Assembly (NCBI RefSeq): GCF_964204865.1
Contig: NC_135255.1
Location: 10,755,135 to 10,819,134 of the forward strand
DNA: 64,000 nt
Direction: 5' to 3'
Source: Styela clava
Taxonomy: Eukaryota > Chordata > Ascidiacea > Stolidobranchia > Styelidae
Shown one piece after another: positions 34,259 through 45,872 of the stretch. A program made the translations under genes and the position numbers. Position 1 is the stretch's first letter. The number at the start of each line of letters is the position of its first letter. A model generated the notes under the pieces. The model had not been told where the DNA came from. It saw only the letters and a program-made list of their open reading frames with translations, and did no database searches.

Positions 34259-35530
34259 GGATATATTCTTGTTAAATACATTACTTTGCCATTCAAAAGA
34301 ACTGGTAAGTAAAAGCCCCATTGCTTGCTTAGAATGAAAGTGTCTAAATTACAATGATTTTCCCATTCGAGAAGACCTGTTATAAAAGTAAATTTTAACA
34401 ATGCCTTCTCACTATACTCACGTATTTTGTGCAATATTGTTTTTCATTGTTTTAGATGATTAAAACAGCTTTCTGTCACGTTTTCCAGCGGACTGTGTGG
34501 CAAACAGGATTAACTTAGCAGTTTCAAGAGACTACGATTTCAAAGTAACTGCGATTCAAATCATCAAACAAAAGTTCACCAATTTAAGATTAATGGAGCA
34601 AACAGTTGAATATGGATTGTTTCAAGAACTATTTATATGAATACATCTTGTGAACGTGATGATCCTCTGGTTAATGCTTTGAACCTAAATGGGTTGGCAT
34701 TGCGTGTTATAGAACTGAAGTTCAACCCTTATTGCCACTACCTATATCCATGGTGCAATGAATTGGGTAGGCGATCATTTCTAGCCGAAAATCTTCTAAT
34801 TTTACCAAGAAAAGTAGCTCCTGCTGGAGTATCTGCGAAAGTTTTCCTCAGAGCGAGGGAAGGTGGAGCGAAAAATAACATGTTGGTAAATATCGAACGT
34901 AGACCGTATTCGTCTAGTTATAACATTGTGATATTTCATAATCTGTTCAGATCATAGCTGACTTTCACAACTTCTTTCTTACTTCCAGTCCTCCTTATAT
35001 ATTGTGATCATAAAATGAAACTTTTCCCAAGATACACTTGTGTATTCAGCACAAATTTATAATTGATCGAACTCATAAAACACCAGAACATACAAGACCA
35101 CCATTAACAATTTTTATGAAAGGAAAATACTATTTATGAAAATGCATTTTCTAAACTAAAGCTTCTGGCGTTAATAGGACACGAAACGTTTATGAGACAC
35201 TTTGAATCGTTTGGCTTTATTTTTGATGTTGTTATTGTTGTATTATCGCGAAAGAGCAAAATTCTTCGCATTTAATACACCAATCGATTTCACAAGATTT
35301 TACTTTACAGATGCATGGAAGAGTTTGCTTCTGAGTCCTTTGGGACAAATTTGCTATTTCGTTTTCATTAAAGGGGAACAATTTTTATTCCTTATTGCTC
35401 GACTGCGACTTTCGTGTGCGTATATTCGAGCATGGCCCTCTTTGCTAATTTAAGACGCCCGAGCTTCCTTTGGTGTCTTCTATATAAAATAGACAAAAAT
35501 GGGTGACACGGCAATGAAATGTTCTAATAA
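34259..35530. repeat. Inverted spacer block
   Basis: Read on the opposite strand, 34,259-34,780 matches 48,020-48,540 and 61,040-61,570, and 34,780-35,440 matches 53,100-54,060. The block therefore sits in reverse orientation relative to the rest of the array. On the plus strand it contains a decayed cassette B. The ATG at 34,401 starts MPSHYTHVFCAILFFIVL, but the GT donor has become AT and a TGA interrupts the frame near 34,640. A downstream open stretch (NTSCERDDPLVNAL) runs to about 34,957. Confidence 0.65.
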
Positions 35531-35544
35531 AATTAATGTGATAC

Positions 35545-35790
35545 TAGGTTCATGACCTCAATCCAACTGTAAATTCCAGAAAAGCCCCGTTGATATAATC
35601 TTCCATTAGACGCCAGAAACAAACAGGCATTTGCTACTTCTTCTGGCTTACCTAAACTTTGCATTGATGTTTGTGCAACAATATTGCATTTAAAACTTTC
35701 CGGCGCACCTTCAATCATAGACAACTGAATCATTCCTGTTAAAAAAGCATTGCAGCGGATTTTGTGCTTTGAATAAACTCTGATGCGATC
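35545..35790 (-). pseudogene. SDR 3' fragment
   Basis: The minus-strand frame gives MIQLSMIEGAPESFKCNIVA, then SMQSLGKPEEVANACLFLAS. This matches residues ~195-240 of B-type copies. The end is disrupted (GRLYQRGFSG in place of SSYVNGACLE). At its 5' side it breaks directly into repeat sequence at about 35,790. Inverted relatives lie at 39,518-39,690 and 52,860-53,045. Confidence 0.8.
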
Positions 35791-36056
35791 TGAATGCGAA
35801 TTTCCATGAAAACATCATAGATATTCCGTTAAGGAAGATTACGCCACTAAAGATTGTAACGTGCCATGCAAGATAATTAGCGCTGTTTCAATGTCAACAG
35901 ACAGTTCTAGAATGATTTGACTCTGAACGAGACAGAAATGATCATATATAGATAACAGGGTCGACCACCACCTCTCGAGCAGTCGATCGCGCTTGATGTT
36001 GAGTGAACTTTATTGAAATACCCACCAAAATTGCCTCGAAACAGCTGTGTGTTTCT

Positions 36057-36461
36057 GTGATTTTGTGTTTTGAATATTCTGATGCGATACATTTCGTTAA
36101 CCCAATTATTCCAGCTTTAGTCGCTGAATATCCAGCATATAATGGGATACCTCTTCTGCCGAGTATGCTGAATACATTGACTATGCAACAAAATTCTTGA
36201 GTTTTGTCCACTTCCGATAGTGATTTCAAAAATTCTTTGGCCATCAGGAAATGTCCTTTCAAATTTATTTCCATGAACAGAGCTCACATCAGCTTGTATC
36301 ATGCAGTGTTTATTTCCATGATTTATTGGCAAAGTATTCATTGTTTCCGAAAGTCGTTGAAGTCGTCCTTCCCTGGCAAAAACTTGACAGATCGCCCGAC
36401 CTATTCCACTGCTAGCACCAGTTACAATAGTACATTGACCTGCTAGTCTTCTTTGCGACAT
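36057..36461 (-). pseudogene. SDR copy with internal deletions
   Basis: It starts at the conserved ATG as MSQRRLAGQCTIVTGASSGI. The segment for the second strand (ASVAILGRN) is missing, so EG joins RLQRL directly. After QADVSS a larger deletion removes residues ~70-115, and the copy resumes in another frame with EINLKGHFLMAKEF and SEVDKTQEFCC. YSATKAGIIGL and SEYSKHKI are still legible. It ends at about 36,057 against the terminus of a CACCCCTG-type element. It is A-type by sequence and cannot fold as an SDR. Confidence 0.88.
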
Positions 36462-37279
36462 TTTGATACGAAGAATTTTGAATGTTTTCCAAATTAAAAC
36501 CAACTAAATGCCTTACATAGATCTATTCATTTTAAATAAAAAAGTTGCTTTTTTATTTAGTTTTATAAATATTTTTTTTAAAAATGATGCTTTCCGAAAC
36601 CAAATTATGTATTTCATATGGCAGTCAAGTTTGTAGGTTAATATAATTGTGTTTACCTCTCTTAATGTACTTATTAATTGATTGGGACGATTTTTTAGAT
36701 TGAATAATTTGTTTCTACCCTTGTAAATTGAAAATGTTGCATGGTGGAATAAATGTTCGACTTTTGTTTGTATTTGAGCCATGGGGCCCACTAGAACACT
36801 TGAATGTTATCCATGAGGTTCAGACAGAGTTTACGATTTCAGCCGCAATGTTTTTAACAAACTTTGCAGACTAATATGAATCTAATTTTGAATTCAAAAT
36901 CTAATTGATCATATTATGTATAGTACAGTACAGTTTTTAATTTATAATATCCAATGCTGTTTTCGTTTTCATAACAAGGTGGGAAACGCTGGAAGAAATT
37001 TTTTCTCGATTTACAAATATAAATAAATAAATTAGCAGGATGGATTATCTTCCCATTCAAACTCTATATACAACAAAATACAGTACTAACTTCGTAATCG
37101 AACAAACTTGTGAAAACTAAAAATTTGAGAAATCACGTTTCAGAGGCGAAAGATTGTATCTGTCGCTGGGAGGCTATTACTTTCATTTATTGCAAACAAT
37201 TTTGTGGGCTCTATTGGTTTCGTTTTTTATGTGACTGTGGAAGATTTAATATCGTTTTGGCCTTTGTGTCCATATATAT
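36462..37279. other. 5' flank of the 36-kb pseudogene
   Basis: Conserved SDR upstream sequence, repeated upstream of copies at 44.3, 50.9 and 57.9 kb, up to the element start at 37,280. It includes CCAATGCTGTTTTC and AACAAGGTGGGAAAC. No gene. Confidence 0.5.
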
Positions 37280-38460
37280 CAGAAGTGGCCAATCTTTCGG
37301 CCGCGATCGACTGATCGGTAATAAGGTCCTACACAAAAACGAATGGGCACTGACTGTGCAGATAACTGCACACACGTATACAAAAAATTCCACCGCAGCC
37401 AGTAAGAAGGCTTTGTGGGCACATTATTATTAAAATCGACACAAGATTTGTATTTGCTATGTTCTATTTAAGTTGTTGATTTGATTATTTAATTGTACCC
37501 GGAGTAAATATTTCATTATTTATTTAAGATTTATTTAAATCATACAATAAGGATAAAGGGCGTGCTTTTTTATAGTCGTAAGTGTTGAAAATTCTTCAAG
37601 AAACCTTTCATGTATTATCCAAACAGCGAAAAATAAATATTCTCAAACTATGAATGTTAGTTACATGACTGCTCAAACTTCAGTATCTAATATTGGCTCG
37701 GCGGTATGGCGCATCGTGCTAAGCGTTAGGAGTACGCTCTCCACCGCATCCCTGATTACCCTTCGTGGGATAGCAGGTTCGAATCCCACGCGGGGATGCT
37801 CATGTGCGAGAGGAATGCGGGACTCCTCGCCACCGTAGGGTGGTTCACGTAACCGCTGGTCGGTTACGGCTTCCTCCACTATCAAGTCCATGCTTCCGAA
37901 ATAAAAAATAATTGGCTAACTAATCTCACACCCGACCTGGACTGGTAACCGGACGAGAGGCCGTGGTTTGCCATATGATTAAGCAGTCTTATCGTCTTTC
38001 TTTCCCTCGGGATAAATATGTAAATCCTATCCTATTTACAATTTCCTCCAAACGCGATTCTTCGCTTGCTTAGAATCAGAACAAATTGGGCATTTTGACA
38101 CTGCTACCATTGCGAATAAATTTTATCACACTACTCTTGGAGTGAGACAAAAACTCTCGCATACTGCGAAAGTTATTGATCGTTTGTCAGTCTAGACACG
38201 CGATAATTCCGCACTCCATCTTTAAACCTTGGCAGCGGAAAAACTTGCATTTTTTACGTAATATTATGCTTAATCGGGCTTGCCCAGACTCAAATACTAT
38301 ACGTGTATATTGTATTTTGCGCATGTAAAATACTATAATGTTACTGTTGTAAAACACACAGCTGTTTCGAGGCAATTTTGGGGGGTATTTCAATAAAATT
38401 CACTCAACATCAGACGCAATCGACTGCTCGAGATGTGTCGATCGACGTGTTGGCCACCCG
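37280..38460. mobile_element. CAGAAGTGGCC...CCACCCG element with nested SINE
   Basis: The same family as 51,752-52,633. The left end is CAGAAGTGGCCAA and the right end GTGTTGGCCACCCG, flanked by ATATATAT / TATAATC-type sequence. A tRNA-derived SINE (37,691-38,034) is inserted in it. It is non-coding. Confidence 0.65.
37691..38034 (+). mobile_element. tRNA-derived SINE
   Basis: The 5' part looks like a tRNA, with an A-box-like TGGCGCATCGT near 37,707 and a perfect B box GGTTCGAATCC at 37,776-37,786. These are the internal RNA polymerase III promoter. An unrelated body follows, then a tail with TCCTATCCTAT. The empty site is intact in sister copies: GTATCTAATTTACAATT at about 45,413 and 59,000. 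The long A-to-B spacing fits a tRNA with a long variable arm. Confidence 0.8.
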
Positions 38461-38775
38461 TATAATCATTTCTGTCTCGTTCAGAGTCAAATCATTCTAG
38501 AACTGTAAGTCTATTGACATTGAAACAGCGCTAATTATCTTGCATGGCACGTTACAATCTTTAGCGATGTAATCTTCTTTAACGGAATTTCTATTAGGTT
38601 TTCATGCAAATTATAACACATTTTTGTTACGTCAGCAGACAAGAAAAAAAACGTTGAACTTGACCAACGACGTCACCACATTTATCAATAATTTTTTAAT
38701 CTCCACATTGGATTCGAAACTGTTTGCCATAGACATTTTTATTCTTCGGGAAAAATTAGTCTTCAGGTATTACAG

Positions 38776-39242
38776 CATGAATGTGTGACCTGCGGCCTGT
38801 GAGCCACATACGGACCCACAAGGAAAGATTGTGCGGCCCGCGAGAGGTTTCACTTTTGAATGAATTTTTTTTTAATTGGCGTCTTTTAATCAATTGGTTC
38901 TGACAGACGAACGCTTCAAAAATGGACTTCGAATTGCTAGCACTTTCATTGAAACAAATTTGGAAAAAGTAGTCGAGAAAAGAAGCCATCTGCAAATTTC
39001 TTTTTGAATTCATTTGTAGTTGGTTGGTCAATAAATTTAAATAGCAGTTTTTTTCAGAAATTTATGTCTCTTCATTCATCATTTCTTCAAGAACCTCTAA
39101 TGATGCCATAGGACCAATAACAAGAAGAAGCTATTTTTTGTGCCTGCAACTACTAAGGAGTTTATGTTAAATAAAGATGATCACACGGTTCCACTCAATT
39201 ATTTGTATCTGACCCTCTTGTAATAAAGGTTACACACCCCTG
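38776..39242. mobile_element. hAT-like element (CATGAATGTGTGACC family)
   Basis: The left end reads CATGAATGTGTGACC and the inverted right end CAGGGGTGTGTAACC. The flanking octamers tattacag and gtttacag match at 6 of 8 positions. It is about 467 bp with no transposase. Confidence 0.65.
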
Positions 39243-39324
39243 GTTTACAGAATGAAGAAAATGAAGAAGAAGTAGTGGATATTTATTATGAAATGAATTT
39301 TTTTAGTGATGCATAGTATGAACT

Positions 39325-39700
39325 CCATCAGGATCGCTAAAAGAAGAGGACTAATCTCAAACATTTGATGTCATAGTGAATGTATATCCAGCATAAGAGG
39401 AATCCCCTTTTATGCAGGACATTCAATGACTAAATCCGGTATAATTGGGTTAACAAAATATATCGCATCAGAGTACTCAAAGCACACAATTTGCTGCAAT
39501 GCTTTTTTTACCAGAAATGATTCAGTTGTCTATGATTGAAGGTGCGCCGGAAAGTTTTAAAGACAATATTGTTGCACAAACACCAATGCAAAGTTTGGGT
39601 AAACCAGAAGAAGTAGCACATGCATTTTTGTTTCTGGCGTCTAATGGAAGATTATATGTCAACAGGGCTTTTTCTGTAATTTACAGGTGGATTGCGGTCA
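39325..39700 (+). pseudogene. SDR pseudogene, plus strand, C-terminal half
   Basis: Starting near KRRGLISNI (a decayed SEVDKTQEF), the plus strand goes through the catalytic region with frame changes. It then reads TKSGIIGLTKYIASEYSKHT, and from 39,517 MIQLSMIEGAPESFKDNIVA and MQSLGKPEEVAHAFLFLAS. No cofactor-binding half is present, and the C-terminus is altered. It lies at the left edge of the ~13.3-kb duplication. Confidence 0.85.
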
Positions 39701-40730
39701 TGAACCTAGCATCCCATTCATTTTATTGTATTATTTCATTGCCGTGTCACCCATTTTTGTCTATTTTAAATAGAAGTCAACAAAGACAGCTTGGGCGTCA
39801 TAAATGAGCAAAGACGGCCATGCTCAGATATACGCACACGAAAGTCGCAGTCGAGCAATAAAGAATAAAGATTGTTCCCTTTTAATTAAAACGAAATAAC
39901 AAATGTGTCCCACATGACTCAGTGGCATATTCTTCCATCTGTAAGGATAAAATTTTAAAATCGATTAGTGTATTAGTTGCGGAGAAAATTGCTTTTTTGC
40001 AAAAATACAACAATAACAACATCAAAAATAAAGCCAAACGCTTCAAAGTATCTCATAAATATTTCGTGTCCTATGAACGGCAGAAGCTTTTAACAGAAAT
40101 AATTTATCAGCAACTGGAAAGACGTTCACTCTTGCCGTTATCATGTATAATGTATTTGAATATGCATGTAGTAAAAAAAAAAAAAACTATTTTAAGCGAT
40201 CAGAACTGCAGTCATGTTTCATAGCCTTACTGACTAAAATAAATAAAAGGTCTACCGAGGAAGGTTCGGGTTTCCTTTAAAATTCCGTTCGAAAACATAA
40301 TTCTAAATCTTTATTCTTGCAAAATGAATTATTCATATCGTCAAAGACAGTAAATGACAGCACTATGTGGTTTTGTTGGTGAATGTGAAACGTATAGATG
40401 CGGTAATAGAAAATGCCTGTTTGTCCGTGACTATTCCATATGCGCATGGAAATTACTAGTGAATAAAATGCAGTTCCATAAATAGTATTTTTATTTCATA
40501 AAAATCGTTAATGGCGGCCTTGTATGTCCTGGTGTTTTAAGAGTTCGATCAAATATCAATTTGTACTGAAAACGCAAGTGTAGCTGGGAAAAGTTTCATT
40601 TTATGATCACAAAATTTAAGGACTGGAAGTCAGCTATGATTTAAACAGATTATGAAATATCACAAATTTATAACTAGACGAATACGGTCTATGTTCGATA
40701 TTTACCAACATGTTATTTTTGGACACGTAG

Positions 40731-41770
40731 AGGACCTATGGATCGTTTCAATATTATGTTGTTAGACACTTTAGTGGACATAACGATGGTTTCAATATTA
40801 TGTTGTTGTTATTGTTCTTCTTCGTCATCATCATTATAAAATCGCTTTTCTCTTCGAATACTGGACCAATTGCTTTGAAATTTTAAGTGGTTGAAGTTTG
40901 ATTTTTTCCCCAGAAAGCTATTACGTCATTTATTCTTAAATTTTCTATGGATCCTATGAAATGTGATATTTCATTCAAAATTTCGCTGTTTTAAAATTTA
41001 CCCATGGGAACACTGTTTTGAAACTTATTTCAAGCGGTTGCGTGATCAAGCCTGCAGGTACGGTACTGCTCAGTTACCGTACCAGTGTGAAATTGACTTA
41101 TTGGACATGTAGTGGACCTATGGATCCTTTCAATATTATGGTGTTGCACTTTGACACTTTTTGGACACCTAGTGGAAAATCTAAAAAGTCGCTTTTCTCT
41201 TTGAATACTGGACCAGTTGCTTTGAAATTTTTAGTGGTTAAAGATGTACTTTTTCTCCTGAAAGCTATTACTTTTATTTATTTCAAAAGTTTGTGTTGGC
41301 TCTGTGAGATTTGTTTTTGTTTGCTATGACGTCACCGGACGTTCTGCGAACGCATATGCTGGCACTCCTCTTCATGTCTTCTGATCACGTGCCATCGAAC
41401 GTCGGTGGTTCGTATTAAAATCCTTGCTTTGCTAAGATTTGAGGAATGGTGAATGGCGAATAGTGTCGTACTTAGTGTCAATGGACACGTTTAGTGGAAA
41501 TAACGATCGTTTTGTTGTAATGTTGTTCTTTGACACTTTTTGGACATTGAAATTTTTAAAATCCGCTTTTCTCCTTGATCACTGAACCAATTGCTTCGAA
41601 ATTTTTAGTGATTAAAGATGAAATTTTTCTCCAGAAGGCTATTACTTTAATTTATTTCAATTATTTCTGTTAGTTCTTTGAGATTTGTTTTTGTTTGATA
41701 TGACGTCACTGAACGTTCTGCGGACGCATATCACGTGCCATCGAACGTTGGCGTGACGGCGGATTCTGAA
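40731..41770. repeat. Three diverged ~375-bp tandem units
   Basis: Units start near 40,731, 41,103 and 41,483 with GGACAYGTAG or GGACACGTTTAGTGGA. They share blocks such as CGCTTTTCTC and GGACCARTTGCTTTG, and the last two add TATGACGTCAC..GAACGTTCTGCG. They recur at 54,066-55,110. A lone inverted unit sits at 56,834-57,078. Non-coding. Confidence 0.75.
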
Positions 41771-41857
41771 AGTCGTTGCTACTCGAAAATCCCAAGTTTT
41801 ACGAGGTTACCGGAGAATGGCGGTGATGCTAAAGGTACGGTAGACCATACTGTACTC

Positions 41858-42002
41858 CTTCGCGGGTGTGAATATATTTGTAGACTGTGGCCTAAAGGTA
41901 CGGTAAACCGTACCGGTACTGTACTGCTTCGCTTGGTGTGAATATATTTGTAGACTGTGGTCGAAATGCTTCGCTTGGTGTGAATATGTTTGTAGACTGT
42001 GG
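41858..42002. repeat. Minisatellite (GTGTGAATATATTTGTAGAC units)
   Basis: Three irregular copies of a unit beginning CTTCGCTTGGTGTGAATAT, spaced 42-69 bp apart. The wider spacing holds a palindromic GGTACGGTAAACCGTACCGG. It is duplicated at 55,204-55,348. Overlapping open frames on both strands are repeat artefacts. Confidence 0.75.
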
Positions 42003-43069
42003 TATCTGCTGTTATAATACCGTGATAAATCGAATAAGTTGGTTTTGCAAAGAAGAAGCGTCTGGCATTACAGGTAGGAGGGGGAATAGGGGGGTGCACA
42101 TTTCCAATACGTCAATAATATCTTTGTCAACTAATTTGCGACCACCGTGTTTTGTCTGTTTGATTGCTGTGATGTGGTGCTTTGTTTATACAGGTACTGG
42201 TAAGTCACCGCATATAATCTGTATTATTACCAGATTCGGAATACGGACTTATGAACCTGTAAAAATTTATTTCATGCCGTAGAAGTTATTTAATAGAAAC
42301 ATGATTTACTCTACGGATAAATAAGTGGGTTTGGAAAATACAAGTAACATCATGATGATATTATCGTGAAAAAACTTTCTGTGCGCCGTTTCAATATTCT
42401 AGGTACGGCGTTACACTTGAAAGATGATTGGAGTCAAAACGCTCTTTTGAAACCTCAACAGACAGCAAAAAAACGTTGAACATGATCAACGACGTCACCA
42501 CATTAATTAATAATGACCTATTTTAATTTTCACATTGGATTCAAAACTGTTTGCTGACATTGACATTATTATTTTTCGGGATTAAGTAGACTTCATATCT
42601 TACAGCATAGATGTGTGACCTGCGCACACAAGGAAAAATTGTGCGGCCCAAGAGAAGTTCCAATTTTGAATGGTGTGGGGCCCGCCAAACGAGTTTTCAA
42701 TTTTGTTTAATCTAGTTCGTGCAAGCAATTCCAATGCCCTTGCAAAGACTATACCTAGAACCAATTTCCTATTTATACCACTGACGTTTCAACACCCTAA
42801 GAGCTAGCTTGTGCAAAGCGAACAACGCGATCCACAAAGCTTTTACTTGCTGAGCAGCGATCAAATTAAGGAAAGTGCAGAGCATAGGCTAATGAAAAAA
42901 ATGGCAAGAATGGGAAATTGAAGGTTAGGCTTTCATCTACATAATTAAGCACAGCATATAAAATTGTAAATATTTGCACTATTCTGCCTAATGAGTATTA
43001 TAGGATCTGTGTTTAGAGCACAACACTGCGATTCCAATTTCAAATTTGAGATACGGAAATCTGAAGATC

Positions 43070-43360
43070 TTCTACTTCTAGCCTTGGTCTATATTTGTTT
43101 TTAATGTACGATAACGCAGAAAACGTCCTTTTACATAAGTGGTAAGCAACAAGTGATACAAGCTCGACGCTCCAGTAGGTCCTCGCGTTCCCAAGTTGTA
43201 TTCATGTGAATTCTTCTTGCTATAAACCAATTAATATTCAATCCTTTGCTCAATAAATGATGAACTACGTACAAATACTACATGATTTGTGATGTTAATC
43301 GCAATAGCATAGTAAACACGCCGTATTCGCTTGAGACTGTTATTTGCTTATATAAGTTGT
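43070..43360 (-). repeat. Cassette A' of the 43.5-kb gene
   Basis: The TATA-like ACTTATATAAGC (43,347-43,356) is followed on the minus strand by the short frame seen at 21.2 and 56.4 kb. Here it is closed early by TAG after TSQIM. This argues that the frame is not essential in this copy. Confidence 0.5.
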
Positions 43361-43510
43361 GATTTTGAAGCTTTTATATAAGCAACTAGGAATTAATAAT
43401 AAGCGTATAATATAAAATTGTAAGCGATGAGGTAAATTAAATATATATATATATATAACATAGATTGGCTCGCCGAACGAATGCCAAAATAAAAATGTGA
43501 GGTAATTTGT

Positions 43511-44278
43511 TCATGCCAACAATCCACCTGTAACTTCCAAACAAGCCCCATTGACATATGAACTTTCATTTGATGCCAGAAACAAACAGGCATTTGCTAC
43601 TTCTTTGGGTTCACCAAATCTTTGCATTGGTATTTTCGCAATAGCATTGGCTTTAATATCTTCGGTTACAATATCAATCATAGGTGTTTCAATCACTCCC
43701 GGCACAACAACATTACAGCGGATTTTGTGTTTTGAATATTCTGATGCGATGCATTTCGTCAACCCAATTATTCCAGCTTTAGTCGCGGAATATCCAGCAT
43801 ATAATGGGAAACCTCTAATGCCAACTAGGCTGGAAACATTGACTATGCAACAAAATTCTTGAGTTTTGTCCACTTCTGATAGTGATTTCACAAATTCTTT
43901 GGCCATCAGAAAATGTCCTTTCAGATTTATTTTCATCAATTCATCAAAAACGTCTTCTTTGAGTTCATCAACAAAATCACTTCTCAGTATCCCTGCGTTA
44001 TTTACAAGGATTGTGATCTTCTTGTCCATCTGTCTCGTTGCTTCTTCAAAAGCTCTTGCTACCTGCTCAGCAGAGCTCACATCAGCTTGTATTATGCAAT
44101 GTTTATTTCCATGATTAGTTGGCAAAGTATTCATCGTTTCAGAAAGTCTTTGAAGGTTTCGGCCCAGAACTGCAACACTAGCGCCTTCCCTGGCAAAAAC
44201 TTGGCAGATTGCCCGACCTATTCCACTACTACCACCGGTTACAATAGTGCATTGATCTGCTAGTCTTCCTTGGGACAT
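43511..44278 (-). CDS. HSD17B8-like short-chain dehydrogenase/reductase, copy 5 (A-type)
   Basis: An intact 255-aa SDR. TGGSSGIG 14-21, VLGRN 37-41, ADVSS 65-69, NNAG 93-96, N118, S150, Y163/K167 and VVPGVIETPM 191-200 are all present. Gly39-Arg40 after the second strand, where NAD-dependent HSD17B8 has an aspartate, predicts NADP(H) use. The A-type lid reads VTEDIKANAIAKIPMQRFGE. The C-terminus is GGLLA. It differs from copy 7 (57.1 kb) at only four residues (62, 68, 114 and one in the lid), as expected of the 13.3-kb duplication. The upstream flank to 44,480 is near-identical to that of copy 7. Confidence 0.93.
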   Translation of the reverse strand: MSQGRLADQCTIVTGGSSGIGRAICQVFAREGASVAVLGRNLQRLSETMNTLPTNHGNKHCIIQADVSSAEQVARAFEEATRQMDKKITILVNNAGILRSDFVDELKEDVFDELMKINLKGHFLMAKEFVKSLSEVDKTQEFCCIVNVSSLVGIRGFPLYAGYSATKAGIIGLTKCIASEYSKHKIRCNVVVPGVIETPMIDIVTEDIKANAIAKIPMQRFGEPKEVANACLFLASNESSYVNGACLEVTGGLLA

Positions 44279-44480
44279 TTTGATACGAAGATGATTGAGT
44301 GTTTTCCGGATTAAAACCTACTAAAAGCCTAAATTCACATATAAACCTTGATTTTAAACTGGGAAAGGTTGCTTTTTTCTTTAGTTTTTAAAAATATAAT
44401 TTAATAAATAATGCTTTCCGAGACCTAATTACGTATTTCATATAGGAGCCGAGTTTGTAGGTTATAAATATTATGTACTT
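44279..44480 (-). promoter_or_regulatory. Conserved SDR 5' flank (candidate promoter)
   Basis: This ~200-bp flank recurs upstream of most intact copies. On the minus strand it carries ATGAAATACGTAATTAGG, a TTTTTAAAAAC tract, and TTTAAAATCAAGGTTTATAT about 60-75 nt before the ATG as TATA-like candidates. The same flank is partly kept upstream of pseudogenes. No experimental support. Confidence 0.35.
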
Positions 44481-45715
44481 ATTGTTATGAGGTTCAGACA
44501 TAGTTTATGATTTCAGACTCAAACATTTGTTATTTACATTTGAGTTTTTAATAATAGTTTGATCCGCAATGATTTCAACAAACTTCACAGACTGATATAA
44601 ATCTGATTTCAAAAAATCGAATTTATCATATAATGTATTGTACAGTACAGTTTTTAATCTATATTGTCCAATGCTGTTTTCATTTTCTTAACAAGGTGGG
44701 AAACCCTGCAAGAAATTTTTTTTCGATTTTCAATTATAAATAAATAAATTAGCAGGATGGATGATCTTCCCATTCAAACTCTATATACAACGGAATACAG
44801 TACTTACTTCGTAATCGAACAAACATTTGAAATTTGAGAAATCGCGTTTCAGAGATTAAAGACTGCATCTGTTGCTGGAAGGCTACTTTCATTTTTTTTC
44901 AAATTTCTGTGGGCTCTATTGGTTTCGTTTTTTACTTGACTGTGGAAGATTTCATAGCCGTACTGATTCGTTTTGGCTTTCGTATCTATATATATCAGAA
45001 GTGGCCGCGATCGACTAAAATCTTCAAAATAGATCGCGATCGACTGATCGGTAATAAGGTCCTACACAAAAACGAATGAGCACTGACTGTGCAGATAACT
45101 GCACACACGCATACAAAAAATTCCACCGCTGCTAATAAGAAGGCTTTGTGCGCACATTATTATTGAAATCGACACAAAATTTATATTTGCTATGTTCCAT
45201 TTAGGTTGTTGATTTGATTATTTAATTGTACCCGGAGTAAATATTTCATTATTTATTTAGGATTTATTCAAATCATACAATTAAGATAAAGGGCGTGCTT
45301 TTTTATAGTCGTAAGTGTTGAAAATTATTGAAGAAACCTTCTATGTATTAGCCAAACAGCGAGAAATAAATATTCTCAAACCGTGAATGCTACATGACTG
45401 CTCAAACTTCAGTATCTAATTTACAATTTCCTCCAAACGCGATTCTTTCCTTGCTTAGAATTAGAACAAATTGGGCATTTTGATGCCACTGCTACCATTG
45501 CGAATAAATATTATCACACTACTCTTGGAGTGAGACAATAACTCTCGCGGCTAGGGTTCCAAATTGCAAAGTCTTGAACAGCTACTGTCAACAGAGCGAC
45601 CACACAACAGCGTTGGACTGTCATCTGTCAATAGAGCGACTACACGACAGCGATTCAGTGAATTCAACTCAGTAGACACGAGTTGAGTCGCTGTCATAAC
45701 AGTCGCTGTTTTATT

Positions 45716-45872
45716 AGGTTCCCGTACATTTGAACCCACGACAATTGCACCTACGGAAATTTTTTTGGTTTTACGAATATTTGAACCCATACTAACCCTA
45801 ACCCATGGGTTTTAGCATCCGGATATAGATTGAACCCGCGGATATACGCATGGGTTCAAATCTACGGTCACC
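45716..45872. mobile_element. 157-bp nested TIR element
   Basis: The ends are inverted (AGGTTCCCGTACATTTGAAC against GGTGACCGTAGATTTGAAC) and ttttatt flanks both sides (45,709-45,715 and 45,873-45,879). The older relative at about 23,030 has no insertion. The partner at 59,299-59,503 has an internal duplication. Confidence 0.75.

Noticed and set aside
37691-37790. Functional tRNA gene
   Set aside because: The tRNA-like part lacks a clean cloverleaf and is fused to a SINE body and tail; empty sites exist in sister repeats.
41779-42099. 106-codon minus frame and 114-codon plus frame, both duplicated at 55.1-55.7 kb
   Set aside because: They lie over the minisatellite. Identity between duplicates reflects the recent segmental duplication, not coding constraint.
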